Source of the DNA: Pholiota molesta
Taxonomy: Eukaryota > Basidiomycota > Agaricomycetes > Agaricales > Strophariaceae
DNA length: 64,000 nucleotides
NCBI GenBank assembly: GCA_014925825.1
Contig: JACGCK010000170.1
Span: forward strand, 32,350-96,349
Direction: 5' to 3'
Of this stretch, positions 22,599 to 34,592 are shown piece by piece. The notes under the pieces are model-generated. The model was not told where the DNA came from, made no database searches, and saw nothing but the letters and a program-made list of their open reading frames with translations. The position numbers and the translations under genes were made by a program. Numbering within the stretch: the first letter of the stretch is position 1; each line of letters begins with the position of its first letter.

Positions 22599-24784
22599 CT
22601 AAGCAGCGCGATCCACGAACTTCTTCAAAAACGCCCGCAGCTCCCTTTTCCCGACCCCGCCCTCCTCCCACGTCTGCAAAATCGCCTCCCTCACGCGCCC
22701 CGCATTCCGCGCCATCTCCGCCCCCTTCTCGCCCCGCACCTCGTCGATCACCGCGCGGATCTCGCGCGCGACGGCGTCGCGCGTGCCCGCGGGCGCACGG
22801 CCGCCTAGCCGGTGGATGGGCCGGAGCCCGAGCGCGCCGGTGCGCACCTCGACGAGCTCGACGGCGACGCCCTTCTGCTCCGCGAGCTGCGCGAAGCCGA
22901 TGGGCTGGTCGCCCATGAACGGCCAGCCGATTCTGCGGGACGCGTAAGGAGTAAGGGATGTGGATTGGAGGGTTTGTGTTGGAGATGAGGGGAGGGGAGA
23001 CTTACAGAGGGATGCCGTTTGCGAGCGCTTCTGTGGTGCCGCCGTGACCGCCGTGGGTTAGGAACCAGCCGATGGACTTTTGAACGCGCGGTAAGGATTC
23101 GACATGTATTAGGTCATATGCAGTGCTCTCCATACCTTATGAGTCAAAATATACTGCTGAGGCGCCCATTTCGTTAGCAAGCCCAAGCCCGACGCCTCGA
23201 CTTTCTTATGGAGTTCATCGGATACGTTCGCAAAGACTGATGCCAGACAAAAGACCTGATACCCTCAATGAGAAAAAAAAAGAGGCAGATGTAGCCCAGG
23301 AAAACTCACGAAAGGCATTTCCTTCTCAATCAACGCGTTGATAAGTTCCTCAACATACTCTGGCTTGGTCGGCCAGAACAGCGTTCCGAGGGATATCTCA
23401 ATGGAGGAAGGTAAGGACAAGTATTAAATATATAAAAAAGATGAAAGATGACTTACGAATAAAACAGATTTTTCCCCGTGTTTTTGGAGGGACTTCTCCA
23501 AGAATACTTCGACGGCGGTGTCACCCCTGCTGCTAACGGAGGTGCTGCCGTATCCGATAGGCAGCAAAGGGCCCACAGCATATGCGGGTTTGCCCCAACC
23601 AGCGAACCAAGACCGGAAGGCCTCCACAGATTCTGCATGTTCGTATGTTTCGGACGTGGCGATTATCACCCCGTCGCTTTGTTTGAAGAATCTGGAGGAA
23701 ACGTGATTAATGAGAGGAAAATAACTGAAAATAAGAAACGAGAATGCGACCACTCACACATGCGCAGCTCGTGCTAAGGGCGATAACGGAACTTTGTAAG
23801 GCAGCTAGGTGCTTCAGCGTCAATATTATTCAGACAACATTTCCATCATTCCTGCTTACAATCTGCGGGAAGAATTCGTAATCGTACATTGGGGGGATAC
23901 CAGCTATATTGATGAGTTTCCCATCAGCCGCATGATAAATCTTGCGATTAGGGCGTTAATAATGCCCACATTTGAAGCGTAGTCAGGAGAATGAGCGTAC
24001 CTTCTCGCCAACTTCGTCATCAGGTTCGCCTGTCCTTTCAACTTCGGCTTGAATTTGCGCGTCTAAATCCCCAAGGCCGCCGATCTCTTGTGGGCCACAA
24101 AGGCGGATGGTCGAGGCAGCAGTAGACGACAGAAAGGCCACGACAGGTATGGTATTTCCAGAAACCTCTCGCGTGGCGAGCAAAAGCCCTAAGGCAAAGA
24201 ACTAGGAGAAACAGGGAACTTACATATCAAATACATTTCAATGTAGAGCTAGAACTTACATCCATAATAATTGCGGTGGGCGCTGGGGCCGGGTCAAATG
24301 TTGTTCCTGTCTTCGCGCAGGTAATTGGCTTTTCCTGAAGGAGAGTCTGATATGCAGTGGGGTACGTGGCAATGAACCCTCCCAAGACCTTGAACATATC
24401 AGGATCCTCGCTATCGAAAGTCGCGACAACCCTGTTAGAAGATAAAAACCAACGTCAACAATCGACTTCAGTCACAGCTTCAGCAGGAATAATCACCTAA
24501 TGCTTTCACGAAGATGTGCTCGCGACGCGTCTTGGAAAAGTGTGGCTACATCCGAAAGCGCTTTATCGATCATAGTTGGGGAAGGAGGGCAGTCAAAACG
24601 ATATCATCGCGTTCAAGCACCAGTCTCGTAGCCAGGACTAGCAAAGGTCTGATATGGCCTATGGTTCAGAAAGAAGATGATAATCCATTAGAGTGTTACT
24701 GCATGAAATCTGGGGACCAGAAATCTTACCCCACGCTGGGATCGCTGCAAGGATTAAATGAGTTGTTGTGGTGCGCGCCGACAT
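22599..24784 (-). CDS. UDP-glycosyltransferase (GT1), copy A, with frameshift
   Basis: About 520 residues over 11 exons, co-linear exon for exon with copy B at 25449-27610. Family-1 glycosyltransferase features are an N-terminal H-I-R-P acceptor-side motif (GHIRPLLVLA), ISLGTLFWPTKPE at the start of the donor domain, TKWAPQQYILTHK, and the donor-sugar signature SIGWFLTHGGHGGTTEAL. The helical C-terminus ends KFVDRAA. The enzyme would move a sugar from a UDP-sugar to a small lipophilic acceptor; the acceptor is unknown. Exon 2 has lost one base relative to copy B at about 24574-24590 (a C-rich run on the coding strand). The frame therefore stops soon after VLTALLPQL, and no alternative intron repairs it. 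The gene is either a recent pseudogene or carries a sequence error, because every other exon is intact. Confidence 0.85.
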
Positions 24785-25448
24785 GATCAGACGTCAAAGT
24801 GCTTCGGTGGCCAACCTAGCTGGAAGTTGCGAACTGTTATTTTTTATTCGTTTATATATCATTTTGTCGGAATGTATCGCCTGCAGCACCTAGAGTGGCT
24901 AGCAAATTCGTCGAGATATTGATTGAAGTAGTGAGATATGAAATTTTGAAACGTCATATGTACTCCACCGGCAATTTTACTCGGAGGATTCGTACCGCAG
25001 ATGAACCAAAATTCTGCACAATACTTCCTATTACTGCAACCTTTCCAAAAATCAAAGCTGTGTTCTTGAGATTTGGACAAGATTTGGAAGCATAAATTTG
25101 CGCAAGAATACTTATCGATTGTACACCAGATGGGTCTTTTCTAATTTTAGATCGACCGTCGTCGCGAGGCGGACGCGTACAACATATGCGCCCACGCGTC
25201 GCACGTTTGATTCCGCGATTCCATTGCGAGTTCAGTACAGGAGGTTGTACCAATGTACACTGTGCCAGCTCAACCAAATTTTATACACAGCAATGCCGCC
25301 AGGAAGGAACTTTGCTTCCAAGAATTCAGGTCTAAACCACACCGCACAGAGTTAGAAGTAAACTATAAATTCATTGAGGCTATAGCGGGAACAGTAAGTA
25401 GCTGGGATACTCAAGGGATACTACACGATATTTCATTCCATGGTGCGT
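24785..25448. other. Intergenic spacer between glycosyltransferases
   Basis: Promoter of copy A and 3' flank of copy B. No gene or repeat is recognised. Confidence 0.5.
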
Positions 25449-27610
25449 CTAAGCAGCGCGATCCACGAACTTCGCCAAAAACGCACGCAGCTCTCTCTTC
25501 CCAACACCGCCTTCCTCCCAGGCTTCTGCGATCTCCTTCTTAAAACGCGCGGCATTCAGTGCCAGCTCCTTTCCCATCGGTCCCCGGACAAGGTCGATCA
25601 TCTCTCTGATCTCGCGCCCGACAGCTTCACGCGTACCAATGGGTGCACGGTCACCGAGTCTGCGGATAGGCTTCAAGCCGTGCTCGCCGGTGCGTACCTC
25701 GAAGAGCTCGATGGCCACTTTCTGCTCCCCGAGCTGGGCGATGCCGAGAGGCTGGTCAGCTGAAAATGGCCACCCGATTCTGCGAAATGCCCCTGAATGT
25801 GAGCAGTGGAATTAGTTGGCGCGATGGGAGGACTTACAAAGGAATGCCACTTGCAAGCGCTTCTGTGATCCCTCCGTGACCGCCATGGGTCATGAACCAG
25901 CCGACAGACTGCCAGCACATAATTACTTAGCATGCAGCATATTTGAAAAATATGTAGAATTTCCCTTACTTTATGGGTCAAAACATACTGCTGAGGGGCC
26001 CATTTGGTTAGTAGGCCCAAGCCTGAAGATTCGACCCTCTTCTGTAGCTCATCAGGTATGTTTGCCCAAGGCGACGCATAGCAGAAGATCTGATAATCTT
26101 CTGTTGAGAATAGAACGAGATTGATGTAGCATAAGACTCACGAAAGGCAATTCTTTCTCGATCAGCGCCTCTATAAGTTCCTCGATATAGCCCGGCTTTG
26201 TCGGCCAGAAGATCGTCCCAAAGGATATCTATTTTCATAAATGGTAAGTAGAAGCAAGGTGTCAGAGGCAAAAGCTTGCTCATGCACAAATAGAACGGAT
26301 TTTTCTCCGTATTTCTGGAGAGACTTTTCCAAGAATACTTCAACAGCAGTGTCACCTCTATTGCTGAGAGTGCTGTTACTATATCCAAAAGGCAACAAAG
26401 GACCAACGGCAAATATAAACTTTCCCCAGCCTGCGAGCCAAGACCGTAAAGATTTTACTGATTCTACGTTCTCGTATTTCTCGGAGGTGGTGATAATTAA
26501 TCCATCGCTTTCTTTTAAGAGTCTGCGGAAGTGTTCGAGCGATACAGACATTATTGAACTTGTTAATAATTATTGCAAGAAAATCTGAAGCACTCACAGA
26601 TGCGCAGTTCTTGATATGTCTGCCATTGGAGCTTGGAGATGAAGCTGGAAGCCGCTGTATCAATATATGAATAGGGCTGCTGCCTTACATGTCTACTCAC
26701 ATCTTGTGGAAAAAATTCATGATCATACATCGGCGGAATACCAGCTACACTGATGATGCTTCCATCCGTCGTTCGGAGAATCTTGTAGTTAATGCGTTAA
26801 TAAATTTTACCTCTGATGAAGCAAGGACTCGTGTACCTTTTCGCCGATTTCTTCAGCAGATTTGCCTGTCCTTTGGACCTCGGCTCTGATTCGGGCGTCT
26901 AAATCGCCCAGGCCGCCAATCTCTGGCGGACCACAGAGGCGGATAGTAGATGCTGCAGTCGAAGAGATCCAAGCCACAACTGGTATAGAGCTACCAGTAA
27001 TCTCCCGCGTGGCGCGCAGTTGGCCCAAGCCCATGAACTAGGTGAAGTAGATGATTCATTATGAATTTCAATTGGACCTTGGAGAACGTACATCCATAAT
27101 TATAGCAGTGGGTGCTGGGACTGCACCATAAATTCTTCCTGTCTTGGCGCAAGTAAATGGCTTTTCCTCAAGGAGAGTCTTATATGCGGTTGGGTATGCG
27201 GCGACAAACTCCCCCATAACCTTAAACATATCAAGTTCTTGCGTATCAAATGCCGCCATGACCCTATAGGAAGATAGAAACTAGCATTAATAATAGTCTT
27301 TTATTATTACTTCTTCAACGAGCTGGTCACCTAATGTGGTCGCGAAGATGCACTAGAGATGCGTCCTCGAAGTGGGTTGTTACGTCCGAAAGCGCTTTGT
27401 CTATCATGGTGGGGGAAACTAGGACAGTCAAGACGAGATCGTTACGCTCGAGTATGAGCTTTGCGGCTAGCACTAGCAAAGGTCGGACATGACCTAGAGG
27501 TTCAGAAGGAAGTATTATAAGTATGTTATTATATTAAATTTGGAACCGAATTTCTTACCCCAGGCTGGCATTGCCAGAAGAATCAAGTGAGTGGCGTTGG
27601 AGGGCGACAT
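25449..27610 (-). CDS. UDP-glycosyltransferase (GT1), copy B, intact
   Basis: About 520 residues, 11 exons, all in frame. The start MSPSNATHLILLAMPAWGHVRPLL.. is split by the first intron inside the G of GHVRP, as in copy A. Recognisable parts in order are GHVRP; STAASTIRLCGPPEIGGLGD; PPMYDHEFFPQD followed by an acceptor at a cttccag site; LLKESDGLIITTSEKYE; ISFGTIFWPTKPG; LTKWAPQQYVLTHK; GWFMTHGGHGG (nucleotide-sugar binding); and a C-terminal helix ending KFVDRAA. The tandem arrangement with copy A and identical intron positions shows a gene duplication. It faces the secreted-protein array on the same strand. A role in glycosylating a secondary metabolite, sterol or xenobiotic fits the family; the substrate cannot be told. 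Confidence 0.9.
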
Positions 27611-28515
27611 GCTTATGGTTATTTGATGCAGAGCTTGTTTTGAATTTTTGAAAGAGAACACCCATTGTTTTATACTCAAGCCTGCTAAATTTATTTATAT
27701 AATCTCGTCCTATACTTACATAGGCAACCGTGATAGCATAACGCGTTTTATCCAATCCATCTCGAGGATCTTTGAGGTTGTACTAGTAATACGGCGTTAA
27801 CGCCAGAGCCCACAGGCAATTTTAGTCATCGTTTGTCAGATTCGTGAGATTTTCAAGGAGTTTGCGCGAGAGCTAAACGCTATTTCCTAAGCCTTTTACG
27901 TGGGAGAGAGAGCTTCCATTTCACATTGTTGTCAATATATGAGCTATGAGAATTCAGCTTATTGAGCCTGAAAATTGCTGTCATCTCCTCTAGCTGTGTC
28001 GAAACACGGTTTTCGATTTTGGCTTGAGACGGGGCTGCCTATTTTTAAATGCCAGGATGGGCGCTAGGCTCAAGCCTAAATTTAGCTATAGTTATTATTT
28101 ATAAGTGCAATCATAAGGGGGGATTTTCTTTGGCAACAAATATTGAGCCGCACGGCGGCATTAACTGCCTACATCCGTTGAATAACGACTGAATTACTTC
28201 GAAGCGCTACACGAAGATTCATCAAAATCTAACCTCTCAAATGTCAAGACTCTTTGTTTTTAGCTTTCACCGTCGCCTATTTGAGCAATAGTAACGCCTA
28301 ATGTGGCGTCCGTCGCTAATTTTGAACATGCATAACGCATGCAAGAGTCCTTGCCACCATACAGTCCAGCTCGAGACAAGCTTCATATTGAAGTGAAGTA
28401 GATAACTCTTTGGGAGAAGTCATAAAAATTGTATTGTTGTATTTCAGCCTAGCTAACACCGCGCTTGAGTCATGTTGCAACCGTTCTCGTGCAGTCTTTA
28501 CCGTCGGCAACTGCT
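27611..28515. other. Intergenic region
   Basis: Promoter side of glycosyltransferase copy B and 3' flank of SSP1. AT-rich; no gene recognised. Confidence 0.5.
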
Positions 28516-29342
28516 TCAAGAAAGCACAAGTGTGTAGCTTTAGAGGAAGTAGATCAGCAACGTTAACAATAGCAATGGGATTCTCTATAACGCACTTCGT
28601 AGGAACTGAGGATTGTTTCAACCCATCGAGGGGGATAGGAATTCCGAGGACACCATCAATGGTCAACGCTCTGGTTCCCCGTTATCAGCTAACAGTAGAC
28701 CAAACATATGCATAACCAGAACACTCTACTCACCGAACTTGCGCATTATTTTCTAGATCGAGAACACCAAAGGGGATAATCGCCAAAGACGCAATCGCAC
28801 CTTGAGTGAGATTAACATTGTCGATTGTCCCAGAGTTCCTTGTTGCGAAAGGAGGAACAACAAGGCCGGGTTTGGCGAATGTGTGTGTGAACGTGGCGTA
28901 TACGGTACCATTGAGGCCAGCTTGAGAGGTGACGCTGTCGAGAGTAAGCTCAATTGGAAGTGGGTTCTTTACTGAAATAACATCGAAAATGAGAATTTAT
29001 GGAGCCGACATCTATAAAACAAGCTCACCGTCGAAGTCAATGCTAGAAATTGGTAATGATATAAATGAACTTGGAATATGTGAAACAAATTCAAACTAAC
29101 GAAATCAGGTTTGTCTCCAGTGATGCGAGCTAGAGAACTTTAAGAGAGTGAAGCAAATCAGAGAAATAAGTCGGACTGACTGTGATGAATGCATCAATCT
29201 TCGTGACGAGACCAATTCCGAGGGCGTTGATGATGTCGGCAACGCCCAAATCAGCAGCACGACTATCAACTTCGGCAGGAAGAGCCGTCACAGCAGCAAG
29301 CAAGCTAGTAGCAATCACGAAGAGAGCCGAAAGACGAGCCAT
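28516..29342 (-). CDS. Small secreted protein SSP1 (array member)
   Basis: A 179-residue predicted secreted protein, first of five tandem paralogues. Exons are 29342-29181, 29129-29101 (29 nt), 29042-29029 (14 nt), 28971-28734, 28670-28596 and 28537-28516. The signal peptide MARLSALFVIATSLLAAVTA is followed by a short linker, then KIDAFIT, LETNLIS, and a beta-rich core (VKNPLPIELTLDSV, AGLNGTVYATF, NSGTIDNV). The tail is VPTNYTLVLS. The core pattern NPLP..LTLD...GLNGT..A.F resembles LEA14/WHy-type beta-sandwich domains; this is inference. It is the most divergent copy: its last donor is GTGCGT instead of GTGAG, so without splicing the frame reads on for some 80 codons. It also lacks the upstream block seen in SSP2-5. 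Confidence 0.8.
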
Positions 29343-29440
29343 TGTGTTCGAAAAGACCTGGAAGTCAAGCTATGCAGATGTCGGAGTGAATGCGAGTCTA
29401 CAAAGATTCGGTATAGAAATCACTTGAAAGGTTCAGTACC

Positions 29441-29446
29441 TTTATA
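29441..29446 (-). promoter_or_regulatory. TATA box of SSP1
   Basis: TATAAA on the minus strand, about 100 bp upstream of the SSP1 ATG, within the context GTATAAA that is also found upstream of SSP2 and SSP4. Confidence 0.45.
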
Positions 29447-30200
29447 CTGCGCCCCGCAGTTTAGGCACATATACTCGGTCTTGCTTCCAGTATAATAGAG
29501 CGTCCATATGGTTAACACTAAATATATCAGTCCTTCTTCGGTCAGTAGGTCTTTGACAGTGGGTAAAATCGTTCGACGATGTGGCAGTTTGCGCCATCTT
29601 TTCAGTGGATGGGGATGAAAGTTCCGTTATTGGCAGTTGAAATGTGCGTCAAGTGATCACGGAGATGGGTAGTAACTTGAAAGTATCAGAGCTTTTTGTG
29701 AGAAGTGCGAATACATCCTATACGATAGCTCCCGTGGAAAGTCTGAGCACAAAGCAAGATAGAATGTATAGAGCAGGAAACCATGTGAAATGCAGAGCTA
29801 GAGGACCCATGACGCACCGTAGACAGCCATGACCATGATGGTGAGAAGGGAAGTTTTCGAAGTTCGAGTCAGTTAATCATCACGCAACAGGGCTTACATA
29901 CTTTACCCATAGAAAAACTTGCTCAATTGTTCCCAGCCAATCAAGAGCCAAATACGAACCCTCAACGAACTCTAAGTTACGAACCCGCTGCGCTCTGGAA
30001 CACTGAATATATAAACGTTTTGCGACGAAATGCTCTCCACCATGCCCAAGCATTTGCACCCGTGGAGAATTCAATATAAGTACTTAGTCGAAAAAATCCG
30101 AAACACCCTGCTGAACCACTAAACTTCAGCGAAGTGGATCGCAAAATCGGAATCGCATCTGGTTCGCACCGGACAGAAATTTTACAAATTTTGCTGACCA
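29447..30200. other. Intergenic spacer SSP1-SSP2
   Basis: Distal upstream region of SSP1 and 3' flank of SSP2. The conserved block present upstream of SSP2-5 was not found here. No gene. Confidence 0.45.
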
Positions 30201-31079
30201 TCATTTGAGCGGTTGTGCAATGGAATAACTGGTAGTGTCGTCAGATCACGTCTTCGATAGAAATCATGAAAAATACTCACTTGGTGGGGACACTCGTGTC
30301 ATTAAGTCCATTCAGAGCAACTGGGACAGCGCCCAGTCCAGTGATGGTTAGCAATCTACACATCGCGACGAAACTGCATTAGCCACCATTCTTCACATCG
30401 TTCGCTGGCGTGAATAGCACAGACGAAGAGGAATTTAAGTCACTTACTGAACGGTAATGCTCGCATTCATATTTGGAAGATCTAGGACCCCAAAATGACT
30501 AATTGAAAGCAAGGCCAGCGTACCCTGAGGCAGCGAAACGTTGTCGATGGTGCCCGAGTTCGCAGTACCCAGTGCTGGAACGGCAAGACCTGGAGAGGGG
30601 AATGATTGCGTGAAGGTGGCGAAGATTGTACCATTAAGCCGGGCGTCAACTGCTATTTCAGTGAGTGTAAATTCGATCGGGAGGGGGTTCTGGACTATTA
30701 GAAGGACGTGAGTGATTGCAGCAGGACAAGAAAGGGAGTACGCCTTACTATCGATGTTGACGCTTTGAAGAGCTGAGAGATAAGCAGAAGGTACAGCAAA
30801 TAGATATACATAGAACTGACGAGATCGTGTTCGTCAAAACTGATTCGATCTGTGAGACGCTATAAGCTGAGGTATCGATAATTGAAGCCAGAATAAGATA
30901 CTAACCGTGATAAAAGCATTGATATCCTTGACAAGATCGGAGGCCTGAAACGTACTGACAATAGATGTGGGTGTCAGGGGCGGCAAAGTAGCTTCGGAAT
31001 CACGATTTTCAACGGCTGCAGCAGCAGACGACAGAATGAATCCAATGGCGACAGCAAGGAAAACATAAAAACGGGCCAT
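30201..31079 (-). CDS. Small secreted protein SSP2 (array member)
   Basis: A 188-residue predicted secreted protein. Exons are 31079-30906, 30849-30821 (29 nt), 30762-30749 (14 nt), 30694-30448, 30355-30281 and 30228-30201. It starts with a signal peptide (MARFYVFLAVAIGFILSSAA) and a short pro-like segment (ENRDSEATLPPLTPTSI). DINAFIT, LTNTIS, and the core VQNPLPIEFTLTEIAVDARL with NSGTIDNVSLPQG follow, then GLNDTSVPTN and a C-terminal YSIAQPLK. Its C-terminus differs from the Cys-containing -SC-P- ending of SSP3-5. Intron positions and phases are the same as in the other four copies. Exon 4 is two codons longer than in SSP3 and SSP5. Function unknown; no Cys pair is apparent in the core. Confidence 0.85.
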
Positions 31080-31159
31080 AGTAAGTACTTCTGATCGTTT
31101 TGCGATTGTGAATTTGATACCAGTACTCAAAGAAAGCAGATACCTGTAACGCAAGCCCA

Positions 31160-31165
31160 TTTATA
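31160..31165 (-). promoter_or_regulatory. TATA box of SSP2
   Basis: TATAAA on the minus strand, about 81 bp upstream of the SSP2 ATG (context GTATAAATG). Confidence 0.45.
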
Positions 31166-31439
31166 CACTGGCAGCAAATTATTTTTGCTCGTGCCGGTTT
31201 TCTGAACAATCGATCGAGGAGCTTGAGAAAAAATTGAAGGTTGCAGAAAATAAAACGAGAGGATTTGGAGAGGATGTCGAGGGTTCGCAACTGTGTGTGG
31301 GTCAATTTCCAGGTGACGTGAAGAGACGAAATTCATGTTCTTAGTAGGAGAAAGTAGCAAGTGTCCTCGGCATGTCACAACTGATAACAGATCGTCCAAT
31401 AGCGAAATATCGGACTGGAATGATCAACAATAGGCGACC

Positions 31440-31574
31440 ACAGTCTAGGCCTTGAGAGTATAACAGCGAGCATGTTCCGGCTTGAAGCTGGGTTGAAGGC
31501 TCGTTCACACACCCTCTTGTTCGCGGGATTTATCATGTCGGTTTGAGAAGTCCTATTATGACCGAGATGACGCC
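31440..31574 (-). repeat. Conserved upstream block of SSP2
   Basis: About 135 bp with recurring plus-strand words TCTAGGC, GAGCATGTTCC, GTTCACACAC, GCGGGAT, ATCATGTCGG and CTATTATGACCG.GATGACGCCA, in this order. The same words recur upstream of SSP3, SSP4 and SSP5. It lies about 360 bp upstream of the ATG, so it is either a shared promoter module or a leftover of segmental duplication. Confidence 0.6.
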
Positions 31575-31736
31575 AAGGCAAGCACAAGAAGAAGCAACAT
31601 TCCAGCCCTAAAATAATTGGAAGTGTGATAAGTTTAGTGTACAGGAGAGGACACTCAGGGTAAATAAGAAAGTTGATAGAAAATTTCAATATCGAGATTT
31701 GCCTCATGTAATTGTGCACCACTGAGTAAAGGCCAA

Positions 31737-32586
31737 TCAAGAGGGCGCACAAGACGCCAGAGAGTAGCTATTACTTGTGGTCAGAATACATCCATCGCGT
31801 AGTTTGAGGAAGATTGCTCACTTGGTAGGAACGCTCGTCTGCGAAAGGCCGCTAAGAGGGACTGGGATGCCACCCACTCCATTAATGCTAAGTTGCCTAC
31901 GTATTCCAGAGAAAAAATTGCATCAACAACCATTCACCGCTCTGAATTTGGTACTTGTTGTAGGACAAGCAGACAGACAGAACTAACTCACCGAGTGGTC
32001 GCATTGACGTTGGAAAGATCAAGGATTCCATAGGGAATGATCGCAAGTAGGCCTATCGCGCCTTGGGGAAGTGCAACGTTGTCAATGGTGCCCGAGTTCG
32101 CGGTACCGAGCGCAGGCACGACAAGCCCCGGTGAAGGAAATGACTGCGTGAAGGTGGCGACAACAGTGCCATTGAGCCCGGCATCAACTGCTAAGCTATC
32201 GAGCGTGACCTCAAGTGGGAGGAGATTCTGGACTATTAGATGTATGTGAGCAAGTCAAAAACGAGAAGGGAGGAAGTTCATACTGCTGATATTGAGACTT
32301 GAAGACGTAGAGTTAGCACAAGCTGGAAGACTTCATAACAGTAGAACTGACGAGATTGTATTGGTAACAAGTGTGTCGATCTAAAAGACGTCGTAAGCAA
32401 AGGTAGAGACGATGATCGAGGTTTAGGGAAGACACAAACAGTGATAAATGCATCAATGCCTGTGAAGCTAATGACACTGAGGCTAGGGATGGGTAACAGT
32501 TCACGAGACTCGACAACTTGACATCGAGCAAAGGATACAGAGAAAAATGCAGTGGCGACAGAAAGAAGAGCATAGAAGCGGACCAT
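31737..32586 (-). CDS. Small secreted protein SSP3 (array member)
   Basis: A 178-residue predicted secreted protein. Exons are 32586-32440, 32380-32352 (29 nt), 32297-32284 (14 nt), 32232-31992, 31896-31822 and 31767-31737. The signal peptide MVRFYALLSVATAFFSVSFA is followed by a shortened linker, GIDAFIT, DTLVTNTIS and SLNIS. The core VQ/IQNLLPLEVTLDSLAVDAG continues through GTVVATFTQSFPSPGLVVPA and NSGTIDNVALPQGAIG to IPYGILDLSNVNATTR. The tail is GGIPVPLSGLSQTSVPTN, then YSLASCAPS. The last exon is reached through a 54-bp intron whose donor GTGAGC would otherwise give an in-frame stop. The acceptor ending taatag was preferred because it aligns the tail with the other copies. Confidence 0.85.
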
Positions 32587-32771
32587 CGTACTCTCCTCTT
32601 TTGGAAGTGGAGAAGGAGCGAGATAAAGAAGACATCTATGATTCAGAGGGAAGACAATTTATGTTATTTTTGATCGTCCAAAACTTCTGAACAATCGAGG
32701 TATGTCATAATTGAAACGAATTGTCCGACCCCGGAGTATAGCGAGTTCAAGAAAGAAACCTTATGCGGAAG

Positions 32772-32896
32772 CGGTCTAGACGCAAAGAGTAGCAGCGAGC
32801 ATGTTCCAAATTATGTCAAGGTGTGGTCATACATACTTCGCGGGATTTCATCATGTCAGTGACAATGGTCCTATCATTATGACCGCGATGGCGCCA
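32772..32896 (-). repeat. Conserved upstream block of SSP3
   Basis: Copy of the array upstream block, with GGTCTAGAC, GAGCATGTTCC, CATACATACTTCGCGGGAT, ATCATGTCAG and ATTATGACCGCGATGGCGCCA. It starts about 190 bp upstream of the SSP3 ATG. Confidence 0.6.
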
Positions 32897-33630
32897 TGTC
32901 CAAGGGGAAGTAAAAGCTGAGAAATAGTTGAGATAAGCTCGGGAATTGCTCGATGCTTGGGGGTTTTCACATTACCTGTCAGCGTAGGTCAGCGTATACA
33001 GTAGAGACTCGAGTTTTGAGAGCAGTCGCATACATTCGAGGACATTTCCCCATAGATTCGGAGCACATATAACATATAAGCACAACCGGGATTGTCCTGT
33101 ATCAGAATAAAAAACAAGAGATCTTTGAAACGGGTTACGGTTCGGGGGGGACGGAACGAGCTGCGAGTAGGTGTAGGAAAATCGTTGTTTTATTCTCGGT
33201 CACTTTGTATGCCGCCCATAGATCCGGTTTGTTGTACCCCAGAAAACGATACTGAGCTTTCGGAAAGGCAGAAGCTATGTAGAGGTACCATAGTACGCAG
33301 GCGATGGCAAAGAGGTTGAAACGGGAGTTGAACGTTGACGTTGAACGGTGTCAGGTCACCGCGTCAAACGTTGAGCACGCGTGGCTTATGTAATCTACTG
33401 GAATCGTTCATGCCGCGGTTGCCATCAAGGATCGTTTCTTGCCATGATATTTTCGACGAAGCGTCCGTTGGAAAACCATGTCCATTAATCCACCATATGA
33501 AGATATATGTAAGGTAATAAAGAGCCCAAAAAAAATTCCAAAGTTCATGTTACAATTTAAATCCCCCATAAATTGACGTTGGGAACAAGTTGGGACAAAG
33601 TTGGGAAGTAATAATTTTCCCTAACAGCGG
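32897..33630. other. Intergenic spacer SSP3-SSP4
   Basis: No gene seen. It includes a short imperfect repeat around 33578-33606 (TTGGGA words spaced by ACAAG/ACAAA). Confidence 0.5.
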
Positions 33631-34525
33631 TCAAGGAGGCGAGCAAGATGAGATAGAATACCTAATAATGTGGGTCAGATCATGGCCTATCACTGGTTCA
33701 GAAATAATTACTCACTCAGTGGTGACGCTCTGCGCAAGGCCGTCAAGAGGGACTGCAATACCGCCCGTCCCAGAACTGGTGAGTACCCTACATATCCCAA
33801 TGCGAAACAACATCAGCCACCACTCATTTAATGGGCTACCCACCTTAACACTCTGACGAGGAGTGAAATGGCCATGCGAATCGAGGCCACTCACCGAGAG
33901 CTCGCATCGATACTAGAAAGGTCAAGGACCCCATATGGAATGATTGCGAGCAGGCCCACCGCACCCTGGGGAAGCACAACACCGCTGAAAGTGCCCGATG
34001 CAGTGCCTAGCGCGGGCACAACGAAGCCCGGCGAGGGAAACGACTGCGTGAAAGTGGCGACAACGGTACCATTGAGCCCGGCATTAGCTGCTATGTTGTC
34101 GAGCGTGAGTTCGACCGGGAGAGGATTTTGGACTATCAGAGGATATGAGTAAGTCGGAAGATGAGAGGTTGTAGTGATCTTACTGTCGAAGATGATGCTT
34201 TGGAGGTGCTGGAGAATTAATGCAAGAAAGAAGATTCAATAAACATAGAACTGACGAGACCGTATTCGTTGTAAGTGATTGGACCTAAAGACACAGTAAG
34301 CTGAGATAGCGATGCTTCAAGCCAGAGTCAGGTACTAACCGTGATAGGTATGGTAATGTCTTTGAAAAGACCAACGGATTCAACGGCATCGATGATAGAG
34401 GTGGGCGTCAGCGGAAAAGTAGCACAAGTATCCCGAGATCCTACAACTGGATTGCCAGTGGCACTGGCAGCAGAGGCTACAACGAATCCAGTGAAGGCAG
34501 CAAGGAGAGTAAAAATGCGGACCAT
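33631..34525 (-). CDS. Small secreted protein SSP4 (array member)
   Basis: A 189-residue predicted secreted protein. Exons are 34525-34340, 34284-34256 (29 nt), 34197-34184 (14 nt), 34132-33895, 33787-33716 and 33661-33631. The signal peptide is MVRIFTLLAAFTGFVVASAA. A longer linker with one Cys (RDTCATFPLTPTSIIDA) follows, then DITIPIT, SLTTNTVS, SIIFD and the core IQNPLPVELTLDNIAANAG. The core continues TVVATFTQSFPSPGFVVPAL with GTFSGVVLPQGAVGLL, then GTGGIAVPLDGLAQSVTTE and the terminal exon YSISSCSPP. Like its neighbours it ends in a Ser-Cys-x-Pro-x tail encoded by a separate exon. The fifth exon is one codon shorter than in the other copies. Function unknown. Confidence 0.85.
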
Positions 34526-34586
34526 TTGTTGAAAGATACGGGCCGGCAGTGGCAGAACAAAGAAGACATTCGTGAACATAGGCAAT

Positions 34587-34592
34587 TTATAC
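34587..34592 (-). promoter_or_regulatory. TATA box of SSP4
   Basis: TATAAA on the minus strand, about 62 bp upstream of the SSP4 ATG (context GTATAAATT). Confidence 0.45.

Noticed and set aside
24895..25355. Overlapping open frames between the two glycosyltransferase copies
   Set aside because: Both strands are open over the same stretch with unlike products and no family; treated as spacer.
28316..28666. 116-codon continuation of SSP1 past the normal end
   Set aside because: Arises because the last donor is GTGCGT instead of GTGAG. Splicing to the 28537 acceptor restores the tail shared with the other copies.
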